A DNA stretch of 64,000 bases from Prauserella marina. Lineage in GTDB: Bacteria; Actinomycetota; Actinomycetes; Mycobacteriales; Pseudonocardiaceae. Every line of letters begins with the position of its first letter. Within the stretch, counting starts at the first letter, position 1. The notes under the pieces are model-generated. The model saw nothing but the letters and a program-made list of their open reading frames with translations. It ran no database searches and was not told where the DNA came from. The stretch is taken from assembly GCF_002240355.1 (NCBI RefSeq), contig NZ_CP016353.1:2716501-2780500 (forward strand). Reading direction: 5' to 3'. Position numbers and translations under genes: made by a program. Below, piece after piece: positions 33,856-42,816 of the stretch.

Positions 33856-34902
33856 TCAGCCCGCGATGCGGCGTGCCCCGATGAGGTGGCCGTCGCCTTC
33901 CATGGACCGCACGTCCACGACCTGGCCCTCGGTCGGGGCGTCGACCATCTTGCCGTTGCCGACGTACATGCCGACGTGGTGAATGGTGTCCGGATTGCCG
34001 GTTCCGTCGTCGTAGAACAGCAGATCACCGGGTACGAGAGCGTCGAGCGAGACGGCTCGTCCCGCGAACCACTGCTGCCTGCTCGTCCTGGGGATGTCGA
34101 CACCGGCCTGCGCGTAGGCCCAGGACGTCAGACCGGAGCAGTCGAACGTGCTCGGTCCTTCCGCGCCCCATTCGTAGGCTGAGCCACGCATGGAAAGCGC
34201 GGCCTGAAGCGCGTCGTTCGCCGCGCCGGGTGGTCCGGCGTAGGAACCGTTGTCCTGCACGGTTTGCAGCGAGACCTGCTCGGCATCGCTCAGCGCGCCA
34301 AGCGCCTGCCTGACGTCGGCGATCTGCCCGTCCAGGTCTTGCCTGCGGCGTTCGAGTTCGTCGACGGCCTTTCGGGCGGCGGTCGTGGCCTCGCCTGCCG
34401 CGCGACGGGCCTCGGCCGCGGTCGACCGTGCCGCGTCGGCCCGGCCGGTGATCGCGCTGAGGCGGGTCAGGTTCTCCTCGTTGTTGTCGGCCAGTACGCC
34501 CAGTGCCGACATGCGGTCGAGGAAGTCCCGGCGGGAGTCGCTGGTCAGAACCGCGTTCCAGCGGCTGACGCGGCCACTCTGGAAGGACGCGCCGGTCAGC
34601 TCGTCGGCTTCGTCGCGGAACCGCTGTTCCTCCCGCTTCGCGGCGTCGAGCACCCTTGTCGCTTCGGCAAGCGCCGCGTCGGCTTCGTCGCGTTCCCGTT
34701 GCTTGCCTGCCAGTTCCTCTTCGGCCTGGAGCATGTCCTCGTCAGCTTTGGCCGCCTGGGCGCCCAGTTCCTGGTAGCGCTCCATCGCGTCCGAGGTGTC
34801 GCCGGGTGGCTGCGCGGAGGCGGAAAGGGGCGTCAGCGACGCGGCGAGCGCGAGCGTGGCGACGGCCAGTGTTCGAGTGGTCCGGGGGCGATGCGCGTTC
34901 AC
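33856..34902 (-). CDS. NlpC/P60 peptidoglycan hydrolase with coiled coil
   Basis: A 348-residue exported cell-wall hydrolase. A signal peptide (cleavage near SASA-QP) is followed by a long Ala/Glu/Arg-rich coiled coil (about 40-215) and a C-terminal NlpC/P60 domain. The catalytic Cys255 is in STFDCSGLTSWAYAQ and His309 in HHVGMYVG. The third position is near Asp321 (MVDAPTEG) instead of the usual His. It is RipA/RipC-like and would cut D-Glu-mDAP bonds during cell separation. The coiled coil usually inhibits or targets the enzyme. Confidence 0.92.
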   Translation of the reverse strand: MNAHRPRTTRTLAVATLALAASLTPLSASAQPPGDTSDAMERYQELGAQAAKADEDMLQAEEELAGKQRERDEADAALAEATRVLDAAKREEQRFRDEADELTGASFQSGRVSRWNAVLTSDSRRDFLDRMSALGVLADNNEENLTRLSAITGRADAARSTAAEARRAAGEATTAARKAVDELERRRQDLDGQIADVRQALGALSDAEQVSLQTVQDNGSYAGPPGAANDALQAALSMRGSAYEWGAEGPSTFDCSGLTSWAYAQAGVDIPRTSRQQWFAGRAVSLDALVPGDLLFYDDGTGNPDTIHHVGMYVGNGKMVDAPTEGQVVDVRSMEGDGHLIGARRIAG

Positions 34903-35004
34903 GACTGGTGCTGCTCCTCGAATGTCCGGGAATTACCGTGGCGACCGCCCCGCCGGTCCGCAGCCACCTTAGGGTGATCTTGCCGAGCTGTCCACTATGC
35001 AAGT

Positions 35005-35021
35005 TAGTACTAAGGATAATA
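35005..35021. promoter_or_regulatory. palindrome and -10 box between divergent genes
   Basis: TTAGTACTAA (35005-35014) is a perfect palindrome next to GATAAT (35016-35021), a good -10 hexamer for the hydrolase at 35056. The region lies between divergent hydrolase and NlpC/P60 genes. The TAGTA half resembles BlaI half-sites. Confidence 0.4.
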
Positions 35022-35055
35022 AGAGGTCGCGGGCGGAATACGAGACGTTGCCATC

Positions 35056-35931
35056 GTGCGCCAAGATGTGGTCGTGACAGGCATCGAACGTCCCACCGCC
35101 CTCGCGAAGTTGTCCGAGGGCGTGGTCGAGTACCGGCACGAGCGGCGTGACGGGCCCGCGGTCCTGATCTTTCACGGCGGGCACATGCGAGCGGGGATCG
35201 CGCTCGGTGAGGAGGTTTTCGCCGACGCGGGGAACTCGGTGCTCGTCCCGTCGAGGCCGGGCTACGGTCGCACTCCGCTGGAGACCGGTACTTCTCCCGA
35301 CGGGTTCGCCGACGTGGCTCGCTCGTTGTGTGAACGACTCGGCATCACCCGCGTCGCCGCCGTCGTGGGTATCTCCGCCGGAGGACGCACCGCGATGGCC
35401 ATGGCCGCGCGGCATCCCGGCCTGGTGGAACGCGTCATCCTGATGAGTGCCGTCGGCCCGCTGCCGTGGCCCTCCCGTGCCGTGCGGATCGCGGGCAGGA
35501 TCGTGTTCGCGCCGGGGAGCGAGCGCCTGACCTGGAGCGTGATGCGCGCGATCCTGCGCGGTGCACCGGAAACGGGGCTCCGGCTACTGCTTGGCGATTT
35601 GTCCACTTTGTCGGCTCGGACGGTGCTGTCGGCGGTGCGGGACGATCATCGCGAGACCTTGATCGGCTTGTTCGCGAGCATGCGGTCGGGCCGGGGTTTT
35701 CTCAACGACCTCACCGGCACTCCGGTCCGCGTGGGGGAGCGGCTGACCCAGCCCGGGCTGATCATCGCCAGCCGTCATGACGGGGCCGTCGGTTTCGCGC
35801 ACGCGGAGGTGATCGCGGATGCCATCCCGCACGGCCGTCTCGTCGAGAGCGCGGCGCCAGGCCATCTGATCTGGTTCGCCGACGACTGGCCCGCGATCAG
35901 CGGGACCGTCCGGGATTTTCTCGCCACGTGA
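35056..35931 (+). CDS. alpha/beta hydrolase
   Basis: A 291-residue cytoplasmic alpha/beta hydrolase. The oxyanion loop is FHGGHMRAG, the nucleophile elbow GISAGG (Ser), the acid near ASRHDGAV, and the final His in APGHLIWF. GTG at 35056 lacks a good Shine-Dalgarno; GTG at 35071 is an alternative start, and leaderless translation is possible since the -10 box is close. Substrate unknown. Confidence 0.85.
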   Translation: MRQDVVVTGIERPTALAKLSEGVVEYRHERRDGPAVLIFHGGHMRAGIALGEEVFADAGNSVLVPSRPGYGRTPLETGTSPDGFADVARSLCERLGITRVAAVVGISAGGRTAMAMAARHPGLVERVILMSAVGPLPWPSRAVRIAGRIVFAPGSERLTWSVMRAILRGAPETGLRLLLGDLSTLSARTVLSAVRDDHRETLIGLFASMRSGRGFLNDLTGTPVRVGERLTQPGLIIASRHDGAVGFAHAEVIADAIPHGRLVESAAPGHLIWFADDWPAISGTVRDFLAT

Positions 35932-35949
35932 GATCCGCCCGGAACGGGT

Positions 35950-35971
35950 AGCGCGTGCCCCGGGGCGCGCT
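35950..35971 (+). terminator. GC hairpin after the hydrolase
   Basis: AGCGCG-N10-CGCGCT forms a stable hairpin, with CCCCGGGG in its loop, starting 19 bases after the hydrolase stop. It is a probable terminator before the TrkH gene. Confidence 0.45.
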
Positions 35972-36072
35972 GATCGTGGTTATGCTGCGCTGTCCGTCGG
36001 CAGTGGACGTGACCGCCGCCTTGCGGCAGGGGGCAGGCACTCGGGGCACGAGATGGCAGGGTCTCGTGCCTG

Positions 36073-37428
36073 GTGGAGGCAGTGGCATTGCGCAGTGCGA
36101 TCTCGTCGGCGCGCAGGCCGGCGGTCACCGTGGTGCTCGGTTTCGCCGTGGTGGTCGTCATCGGGACGGTGCTGCTCACGTTGCCGATCGCGAGTGCCCG
36201 TGGCCAACCCACCGACCTGGTGCGTGCTCTGTTCACCGCGACGTCCGCCGTGTGCATCACCGGACTCGCCGTCGTCGATACCGCGCAGCACTGGTCCCTT
36301 TTCGGCGAGATCGTGATCCTCGCCCTGGTGCAAGCGGGCGGCCTCGGCATCATGACGCTGGCTTCGCTGCTGGGACTGCTGGTGTCGCGCAGGCTCGGTC
36401 TGCGGATGCGGCTGTCGGCGCAGCGGGAGACCAAGAGCGCCGGTCTCGGTGACGTGCGCACCGTCGTCCTCGGCGTGGTGGTGCTCAGCCTGACGTTCGA
36501 GTTCGTCGTCGCCACGATCCTGGTGACCCGGCTTTTCACCGGCTACGACCATTCCTTTGGTGAAGCGCTGCATTCCGGTGTGTTCCACGCGGTGTCCTCA
36601 TTCAACAACGCCGGATTCGCCCTGTTCGACGATGGCCTGACGGCCTTCGTGTCCGACCCGTGGATCTGTCTCACGATCGCGTTCTCGGTTATCGCGGGCG
36701 GTCTCGGGTTTCCGGTATTTCTCGAACTCGGCAGGAGGCTGCGCGGTAAGCAGGCGTGGTCCGTCCACACCAAACTCACCGTGGGCACGACCCTGTTGCT
36801 GCTGGTTGCCGGGTTCGCGTTCATCACGATCAGCGAGTGGAGCAACGAGGACACGCTCGGAGCACACGCGCCGCCGACGAAGCTGCTCGCCGGGTTCTTC
36901 ACCGCCGTCATGCCGCGCTCAGGAGGGCTCCACGCGCTCGACATCGACGCGATGAACTCCGAAAGTCTCCTCGTCCAATCCGCGCTCATGCTGATCGGTG
37001 GCGGGAGCGCGAGCACGGCGGGCGGCATCAAGGTCACCACCTTCGCGATCCTCGCGTTCGTCATACTGGCCGAGATTCGCGGCGAACCGAGTGTGCACGT
37101 CATGGGCCGCAAGCTCGCGGCAAGCACGCAGCGGCAGGCGCTGACGATCGCGCTGCTCACGGTGGCCCTGGTCATCGGTGCCACCGCGGCGCTGCTGAGC
37201 ATGACCGACTTCGCGCTGGAAGCCGTGATGTTCGAGTCGATCTCGGCGGTGGCGACGGTCGGTCTTTCCACGGGCATCACCCCCGATCTGCCTCCCGCCG
37301 CGCACGTTCTGATGTCGGTACTGATGTTCATCGGCAGGCTCGGCCCGATCACCCTCGCCTCGGCGCTCGCCCTTCGCGACCGGCCGCGCCGGTTCGAATT
37401 GGCCGAGGTCAGGCCCATTGTCGGCTGA
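36073..37428 (+). CDS. TrkH/KtrB family potassium transporter
   Basis: A 451-residue K+ channel subunit with four pore repeats: SAVCITGLAVVD, VSSFNNAGFALF, MPRSGGLHALD and ISAVATVGLSTGI hold the filter positions. The third filter is SGG rather than the more usual AGF. It begins with GTG at 36073. No TrkA/KtrA gating subunit is adjacent. The 141-base leader has no recognisable c-di-AMP riboswitch. It imports K+ or Na+/K+ during osmotic or pH stress. Confidence 0.93.
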   Translation: MEAVALRSAISSARRPAVTVVLGFAVVVVIGTVLLTLPIASARGQPTDLVRALFTATSAVCITGLAVVDTAQHWSLFGEIVILALVQAGGLGIMTLASLLGLLVSRRLGLRMRLSAQRETKSAGLGDVRTVVLGVVVLSLTFEFVVATILVTRLFTGYDHSFGEALHSGVFHAVSSFNNAGFALFDDGLTAFVSDPWICLTIAFSVIAGGLGFPVFLELGRRLRGKQAWSVHTKLTVGTTLLLLVAGFAFITISEWSNEDTLGAHAPPTKLLAGFFTAVMPRSGGLHALDIDAMNSESLLVQSALMLIGGGSASTAGGIKVTTFAILAFVILAEIRGEPSVHVMGRKLAASTQRQALTIALLTVALVIGATAALLSMTDFALEAVMFESISAVATVGLSTGITPDLPPAAHVLMSVLMFIGRLGPITLASALALRDRPRRFELAEVRPIVG

Positions 37429-37851
37429 GGAGGAGTTGCCAGGGCCACCCGGGACTTGACGCCCGTGTGGAAGGGGGTAGCTTGAGCCTAGGTGTGCCGG
37501 GAAGTCTGGTCGGCGAATAGTGGTCGGTTGGAAAGGAAGCTTCCCCGTGTTGATGTCGTTTGTCTCCATGACTCGCCCTCGAAGTGGCGTGACCTCTCCC
37601 CAGCAGAGACGCGAGGCGCGGTCCATGGCGCCGCCAGGTGCGCCGGTTTCTCCTCGCCCGTAATGTCCGGGCCGTGGCGCCCGCCTGCCACCTGACGTTC
37701 CCGGAGATCGTTTCCAGGGAACGCTGAACTCGGCTACGTTTGTCTTTCCTGGCAACGGAATCACACAGGACACTGTGGACCGTTGACGTCCCGTTCCGCT
37801 CCATTCATCGATGGGTCAGTGACCCACTTCCGACCGAAAGTGATCCATGCC
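37429..37851. other. intergenic region without a convincing gene
   Basis: This 423-base stretch holds short open frames on both strands with no recognisable domain and no clear ribosome-binding site. An inverted repeat CGTTCCC...GGGAACG near 37696-37723 is the only structure seen. An in-frame TTG at 37783 could extend the following methyltransferase. Confidence 0.5.
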
Positions 37852-38727
37852 ATGGGTACCGTGGGCGCCGTCGCCGGCACCGCTGTCGGCCCGATGACCA
37901 TCGTCGCGATCGAACAGTACGAAGCCACCCCGCTGGTGCGGAACCAGTTGGCGCGGTCGTTTCTCCCCGCGACGGCAAGGACGCTGGCGTCCTTCGGCCG
38001 GTTCGGGTGGGCTCGCCGCCTGTTTTTCACCGCCACCGAGAGAAAGCTGCCCGGGCTGTGGGCGAGTATCCTGTGCCGCAAGCGTCATCTCGATGACGAC
38101 ATCGTGACCGCGATCGAGTCCGGGTGCACCAGCGTGGTCGTACTCGGAGCCGGTCTCGACGATCGCGTCTGCCGGATTCCCGCGCTGGCGACGACGGCCG
38201 TGTTCGAAGTGGACTTGCCGTGCAACATCACGACCAAGTACCGGCGGTTGCACGCGCTGTGCGGTGATGTTCCCGCAAACCTCACGCTCGTGCCGATCAA
38301 TCTCGCGACCGAGGACCTTTCCAGGGTGCTGGCCCGGCACGGCTACGATGCCGGGCAGTCCACCTACTTCCTGTGTGAAGGCGTCACCCAGTACCTGAGC
38401 GCCGAGGACATTCGCCGCACCCTCGACGCGCTCGCCTCGGCCCCGGCGGGAAGCAGGCTCGGCTTTACCTACATCCTCGACGAGTTCGTCACCGGCGAGG
38501 CGCTACACGGTGGCCACCGTGCCCACCGCGAGTACGTGGCGACAGGCAAGCTCTGGCGGTCGGGCATGAATCCTGAGCGGGTGCGGAGCCTGCTGGTGGA
38601 ACGCGGCTGGCGAATCCGTGAGGACGTGGGCGCCCAGGAGCACACCGAGCGCTACCTCACACCGAACTACCGTGGTCTGCGCGCCACCGCGATCGAACGC
38701 ACCGTCACGGCTGAGAAAACGTCCTGA
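37852..38727 (+). CDS. leucine carboxyl methyltransferase-like SAM methyltransferase
   Basis: A 291-residue protein of the LCM/PPM1-like family that is expanded in mycobacteria and relatives. Family marks: SVVVLGAGLDDRVCRIP (SAM loop), VFEVDLPCNITTKYRR, and FLCEGVTQYLSAEDIRRTL. The start is uncertain: ATG 37852 is chosen, but TTG 37783 would add 23 residues. Natural substrates are generally unknown in actinomycetes (small acids or polyketides). Confidence 0.85.
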   Translation: MGTVGAVAGTAVGPMTIVAIEQYEATPLVRNQLARSFLPATARTLASFGRFGWARRLFFTATERKLPGLWASILCRKRHLDDDIVTAIESGCTSVVVLGAGLDDRVCRIPALATTAVFEVDLPCNITTKYRRLHALCGDVPANLTLVPINLATEDLSRVLARHGYDAGQSTYFLCEGVTQYLSAEDIRRTLDALASAPAGSRLGFTYILDEFVTGEALHGGHRAHREYVATGKLWRSGMNPERVRSLLVERGWRIREDVGAQEHTERYLTPNYRGLRATAIERTVTAEKTS

Positions 38728-38778
38728 GATCGGGAACTTCCGATGTGGCCGGACACAATGGAGGATCCGGATCCCGGC

Positions 38779-39672
38779 TCATTGGCCGGTCGTGCTCAGG
38801 AAGTCACGAACGATCCGGACGACGTCCCGGGGGTGATCCTGAGGCACGAAATGTCCCGCGCCCCTGACCACTTCCAGTCTGCCGTCCTGAACCCGGTTCG
38901 CGGCCTCGCGGGCCAGTTCGACCGGGACGGCGTCGTCGTCTTCACCGTGGATGAACAGTGTCGGACAGGACACTTCGGACAGTCGGGACAGGTGGTTGGT
39001 CCGCATCCGCCGAGGCCCGACCTCGAACCGGTTCCAGTCGCTGAACAGGTGGCCGCCGTGCCGTCTCTTCGCCTCGTACTCCGCGACATAGGCCGCCGCG
39101 AGCCGGTCGATCTCGGTCTCGGTGACGTCGTCGGCGAAGGGGAGCTTCGTGCGGGCGAAGCGCTCCAGTTGCTTCGCCGACTGCATGCGGGTGAGTGCCC
39201 ACGAAACGGGAGTACGCAGCGAAAGGTAGGCGAGTTCGTGGGCCGTGACTCGCTCCTGGATTCCGCCGCACGAGGTCAGCACGAGCCGCTCGACCCTTCT
39301 CGGCTCCCGCAGGGCGGTCCCCAGGCTGACCGTCGCTCCCAGCGAAAGCCCCGCCAGCGTGGCGGAAGGCAGTTCCCAATGATCCATCAGGCGCAGCAGG
39401 ACGTCCTCCAGCCCGCGCTGGTCCGCGCGTGCTCGCCACGGCCAGCTTCCGCCGTGCTTGGGCAGGTCGGGACAGAAGACACGGTGGTCGGCTGCAAGAT
39501 CGTCGGCCACATTTCGCCAGGTGATGGAGCCGTTGTCGAGGCTCGCGCCGTGCAACAGGACGACGGCCGGTCCTTCCCTTCCGGCGACCCGGTAGGCCAG
39601 ATGTCCCTGGCCGAGGTCCACTCCGCCGTGCTCGACGTCGTGGCGGAAAGGAGGGTCATGATGATTCGTCAC
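38779..39672 (-). CDS. alpha/beta hydrolase
   Basis: A 297-residue hydrolase: LLHGASLDNGSITW (oxyanion), nucleophile Ser in AGLSLGATVS, acid in HGEDDDAVP and His in GAGHFVPQDHP. GTG at 39672 with GGAGGAATCCCC overlaps the TetR stop (GTGA), so it is the second gene of a TetR-led operon. It resembles epoxide-hydrolase/haloperoxidase-like enzymes. The substrate may be the ligand or target of the upstream repressor. Confidence 0.88.
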   Translation of the reverse strand: MTNHHDPPFRHDVEHGGVDLGQGHLAYRVAGREGPAVVLLHGASLDNGSITWRNVADDLAADHRVFCPDLPKHGGSWPWRARADQRGLEDVLLRLMDHWELPSATLAGLSLGATVSLGTALREPRRVERLVLTSCGGIQERVTAHELAYLSLRTPVSWALTRMQSAKQLERFARTKLPFADDVTETEIDRLAAAYVAEYEAKRRHGGHLFSDWNRFEVGPRRMRTNHLSRLSEVSCPTLFIHGEDDDAVPVELAREAANRVQDGRLEVVRGAGHFVPQDHPRDVVRIVRDFLSTTGQ

Positions 39673-40352
39673 GGGGATTCCTCCAGTGTGGTGAGCTGGT
39701 CGTCGAGTTGAGCGAGCAGCGCCAACTGGGCTTCGCGCGCGGCGGCCGGATCGGCGGGCCCTTCGGGGGCGAGGCCACGACTGACCAGATCGGCGAAAAG
39801 GCCAACGGTTGTTGACAATTGCCCGGCGGTACCGGGTTCCAGAGAGCCGGGCGCGTGAACGAGCCCGACGGTGAAGGTGCTCAGCATGCGCACGATGTCC
39901 TGCGCGGGAACCGTGGCGTCGAGGACTCCCGCTTGTTGCAGGCCGGTCGTGTAGTCGGTGAGCCACTGGAACCGTTGTGAGTACCTGTCGTCGGTCACGG
40001 CGCGCACATGGTCACCCAGCACGGAATCGTCGCCGAGAAAGAGGGCGCTCATCAGGGGGTCCGCGAGTAATGCCTCGACGCCGAACCGGTAGACGGCGCC
40101 GAGGCCGGCCACGCCTGATGCGTCGAGGACGCGCCGGTGCACGCGCGCCGTCAGCTCTCGCGTGCTCCGGTGCAGAACGGCGTCGAGGATGGCCCGCTTG
40201 TCGGGGAACTCCAGGTACACGGCGCCCTTGCCGATACCGGCTCTCGCGGCGACGTCCGCGATCGTCGTGCGGGGCCAGCCCCGGTCGAGGACGAGCCCGT
40301 GGGCCGCTTCGAGTATGCGGCCGCGCCGGTCGGGAACGAGTGGTCTCGGCAT
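39669..40352 (-). CDS. TetR family regulator
   Basis: A 227-residue TetR repressor: helix-turn-helix TIADVAARAGIGKGAVYLEF, a long ligand domain and a C-terminal Ala/Leu-rich helix. ATG at 40352 is preceded by GGAGGTGGCACC. The Shine-Dalgarno itself is part of one arm of a 21-bp perfect inverted repeat that covers the promoter, so repression probably acts on transcription, perhaps also on translation. It is co-expressed with the alpha/beta hydrolase. Confidence 0.93.
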   Translation of the reverse strand: MPRPLVPDRRGRILEAAHGLVLDRGWPRTTIADVAARAGIGKGAVYLEFPDKRAILDAVLHRSTRELTARVHRRVLDASGVAGLGAVYRFGVEALLADPLMSALFLGDDSVLGDHVRAVTDDRYSQRFQWLTDYTTGLQQAGVLDATVPAQDIVRMLSTFTVGLVHAPGSLEPGTAGQLSTTVGLFADLVSRGLAPEGPADPAAAREAQLALLAQLDDQLTTLEESP

Positions 40353-40355
40353 GGT

Positions 40356-40411
40356 GCCACCTCCGCTGTAGTGACCAGATTATCGTATCAGGTCACTACA
40401 GCGGAGGTGGC
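40356..40411. promoter_or_regulatory. 21-bp perfect inverted repeat spanning the TetR promoter
   Basis: Arms at 40356-40376 and 40391-40411 are perfectly complementary over 21 bp, with a 14-base spacer holding GATAAT (- strand -10). Each arm contains TAGTGACC/GGTCACTA and GGAGGTGGC. On the - strand the promoter-proximal arm is the 5' untranslated region with the ribosome-binding site. It is both a candidate operator and a large hairpin that could terminate read-through from the gene at 40422. Confidence 0.75.
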
Positions 40412-40421
40412 GTCGGGCGGG

Positions 40422-40805
40422 TCAGTGTGCGGCGGCTCGCCACCAGAGCGCGTGGGCCCCGGCCTCGTCGACCGGCTCGATGATCTCCCAGCCCTCGGTG
40501 ATCAGCCCCCGTTCGAAGCGCCAGATCTCGACCACCGCGATCGTGGGACCACCGGTACCCAGCCGCCGGTGTGAGTAGACCGCGACGGTGTCGCTTTCAC
40601 CGAGGATGTGCAGGATCTCGACGTCGAGGTCGCGTAGCGGCACCGCCGTCACGGCCGCGAGCCATTCGGTTTTCGTCGTGCTCGTGCCGTCAGGGCGATG
40701 ATGGATGAAATCGTCGTGGAGTGCCGACGCGAGCGCGTCGACGTTGCCCGTTTTGACGACTCCGGACAGTGCGTCGACGACGATGGTCTTGTTGTCGGTG
40801 GTCAT
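40422..40805 (-). CDS. SnoaL-like/NTF2-family protein
   Basis: A 127-residue protein with a SnoaL-like cone fold: VVDALSGVVKTGNVDALASALHDDFIHHRP, and the C-terminal strand FERGLITEGWEIIEP. ATG at 40805 was chosen; the frame is open upstream, but that part overlaps the divergent regulator's operator. Such proteins are small isomerases, hydrolases or binding proteins. It is divergent from, and probably controlled by, the MmyB-type regulator at 40893. Confidence 0.8.
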   Translation of the reverse strand: MTTDNKTIVVDALSGVVKTGNVDALASALHDDFIHHRPDGTSTTKTEWLAAVTAVPLRDLDVEILHILGESDTVAVYSHRRLGTGGPTIAVVEIWRFERGLITEGWEIIEPVDEAGAHALWWRAAAH

Positions 40806-40841
40806 GGCATCGAGTCTTTCGGGCAGGGGTTCTCGTTGTCG

Positions 40842-40858
40842 ATGAAATCCGATTTCAT
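40842..40858. promoter_or_regulatory. probable MmyB-regulator operator
   Basis: ATGAAAT-CCG-ATTTCAT is a perfect inverted repeat midway between the divergent SnoaL-like and XRE/MmyB genes. This is a typical place for an autoregulatory operator. Confidence 0.6.
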
Positions 40859-40892
40859 GGATTCCGGCGGAAATCCTCGTACGATCGGGATC

Positions 40893-41663
40893 ATGTCGGC
40901 TGTCGGTTCTCTCTTGCGCGAATGGCGAAATCGACGGCGGCTCAGTCAGTTGGATCTCGCGAACGCCGCCGAGGTGTCGGCAAGGCACGTCAGTCTGGTC
41001 GAGACGGGGAACTCGCGTCCGAGCGCGAACATGATTCTGCGCCTCGCCGAGAAACTGGACGTTCCGCTACGGGAACGCAATCGGCTCTTGCGGGCAGGCG
41101 GGTTCGCGGAGCGGTTTCCAGAGCGCCCGCTGGACGACGACGCGTTGGCGACCGAGAGCGGCGCGTTGCGGCGGGTGTTGCACGCGCACGAGCCCTATCC
41201 GGCGGTGGTGCTCGACCGCGGTTGGAACGTCGTGATGGCCAACAGGGCGGTCACCGCCTTTCTGGCCGACACCGGCTCCGAGCTCACCGAGCCTCCGATG
41301 AACCTGGTGCGTCTCGGCCTCGACCCGCGAGGGCTGGCCGGACGCATCGTGAATCTCACCGAGGTGAGGTCCGTGTTCCGCCGCAGAATCGCGCGCCAGC
41401 TCGCGATCGCACCGGACCCGGAACTGAGCGCCGTCTACGAGGAATACCTGGCGGCAGAGCCGGGACAGCCCCTGGCCGAGTCCGAATCGGACATCGTGAT
41501 CCCCATGATCATCCGTGCTGGTGGGCGGGTGTTGCGCCTCTTTTCCACCATCACGACGTTCGGTACCCCGATGGACGTCACCTTGGCCGAAATCGCGGTC
41601 GAGTCGTACTACCCTCAAGACGACGAGACCGACGACTACTTCCGCGGACTGATGTCCCAATGA
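40893..41663 (+). CDS. XRE-family regulator with MmyB ligand domain
   Basis: A 256-residue regulator: N-terminal XRE helix-turn-helix (LLREWRNRRRLSQLDLANAA, then VSLVETGNSRPS) and a C-terminal MmyB-like domain (HAHEPYPAVVLDRGWNVVMANRA) that probably binds a fatty acid-like ligand. ATG at 40893 was chosen. Such proteins usually control a divergent enzyme gene, here the SnoaL-like gene. Its 3' end overlaps the convergent dehydrogenase by 28 bases. Confidence 0.9.
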   Translation: MSAVGSLLREWRNRRRLSQLDLANAAEVSARHVSLVETGNSRPSANMILRLAEKLDVPLRERNRLLRAGGFAERFPERPLDDDALATESGALRRVLHAHEPYPAVVLDRGWNVVMANRAVTAFLADTGSELTEPPMNLVRLGLDPRGLAGRIVNLTEVRSVFRRRIARQLAIAPDPELSAVYEEYLAAEPGQPLAESESDIVIPMIIRAGGRVLRLFSTITTFGTPMDVTLAEIAVESYYPQDDETDDYFRGLMSQ

Positions 41664-42682
41664 AGTCCGTGGCCGGTCAGAAATCCGAGAAACCCGGCCG
41701 CGTCGTATGCCTGGGCGGGAGCCAGTACGCCGGGCTCGGCGCCGTGGGCGGCGAGCCTGCGGGCCGCCTCGACCGCGATGATCGCCGTTGTGCCGTAGGT
41801 GTCGGTGCCCTGGACGAGCCCCCGGACGACGTGACCGCCGGGGGTCGTGGCATCGACGAGGTAGCTGAACCGCTGGGCACGGCGCTCTTCGTCGGTGGGT
41901 CCTTCCGGCAGGGCGTCGATGGTCGTCGTGGTGAGCGGGGCGCTCAACCGCGCGCTGAAACTCGCTTCGACGAGGCTTTCCACTCGGTTGGCGCGCACAT
42001 GCCGGGGGATGGTGACGACCTCGGCGAGGGGCAACTGGGCCATGTCGACGGGCTCCGGGACGCCGGGAAAGACGACGGAGCCGCGGCGGGCGGGAATGCC
42101 GGTGTGCCACTCGCCGCGTTCGTAGGTGAGTCCGCCGCTGACCAACGAGTCGACGGTCCGCAGTGCCGATCGCAATGACCCCCGCGACGGTGCACCGCCG
42201 CCGGTGATCAGGTGGCTGACGGTGATCTCGTCGAGCGAAGGGACTTCCTCGGCCATCAGGTGTGCGATCAGGTCGCAGGGAAGGCAGCCGTCATTGGTGG
42301 CAGGCACGATGGTCACCCCGGCGTGTTCGGCCTTGGCCGCGAACGTGTCGAAGATGGTCTTGAGGTAGAACTGTTCTCCCGCCGTGTCGACGTAGTGGCA
42401 GCCCGCGGCGATCGCGGCGCGGACCACGGTATGTCCGGTGGCGGTGAACGGCCCGGCACAATTGACGACCGCGTCGCAGCCGGCCAGGCTCGCCACGAGT
42501 GCGTCGTGATCGCCGAGGTCGGCGACACGCCGCGGACTCATGAGGAGGCCAGTCGCCGCCGCGGCTTTGCCGAGACGGTCGGCGTCCCTGCCCGCGAGTA
42601 CCACGTCGATGTTCCGGCGGGACAATTCGGTGAGCACAAGTCTTGCCTGGTAGCCGCTGGCTCCGTAGACGGCGATGCGCAC
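41636..42682 (-). CDS. saccharopine dehydrogenase-like NAD(P)-binding protein
   Basis: A 348-residue protein with an N-terminal Rossmann domain: VYGASGYQARLVLTELSRR, AGRDADRLG and DAVVNCAGPF. The C-terminal domain is of the saccharopine dehydrogenase-like/trans-acting enoyl reductase group. GTG at 42682 follows GGAGACCGAC. It is divergent from the AraC gene at 42817, which may control it. In mycobacteria relatives act on lipid intermediates; here the substrate is unknown. Confidence 0.88.
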   Translation of the reverse strand: MRIAVYGASGYQARLVLTELSRRNIDVVLAGRDADRLGKAAAATGLLMSPRRVADLGDHDALVASLAGCDAVVNCAGPFTATGHTVVRAAIAAGCHYVDTAGEQFYLKTIFDTFAAKAEHAGVTIVPATNDGCLPCDLIAHLMAEEVPSLDEITVSHLITGGGAPSRGSLRSALRTVDSLVSGGLTYERGEWHTGIPARRGSVVFPGVPEPVDMAQLPLAEVVTIPRHVRANRVESLVEASFSARLSAPLTTTTIDALPEGPTDEERRAQRFSYLVDATTPGGHVVRGLVQGTDTYGTTAIIAVEAARRLAAHGAEPGVLAPAQAYDAAGFLGFLTGHGLHWDISPRK

Positions 42683-42816
42683 GTCGGTCTCCTGCTCGAT
42701 GAGGGGCGATGTTGCATGATGACGGTATTGCGGCGCCGGATGGCATTCCATGCTTTCGCGTCTGCCGTTCCTGCGTGATCGTCTTTTCCGCGCGTCCGAG
42801 GCGATACGCTGAGGTC

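Noticed and set aside
35932-36072. Possible c-di-AMP riboswitch before the TrkH gene
   Set aside because: The leader is only 141 bases and shows a simple GC hairpin; the conserved ydaO-type elements could not be seen.
37492-37695. Small open frames on both strands in the gap before the LCM-like methyltransferase
   Set aside because: No ribosome-binding site, no recognisable motif, and frames open on both strands, as expected by chance in GC-rich DNA.
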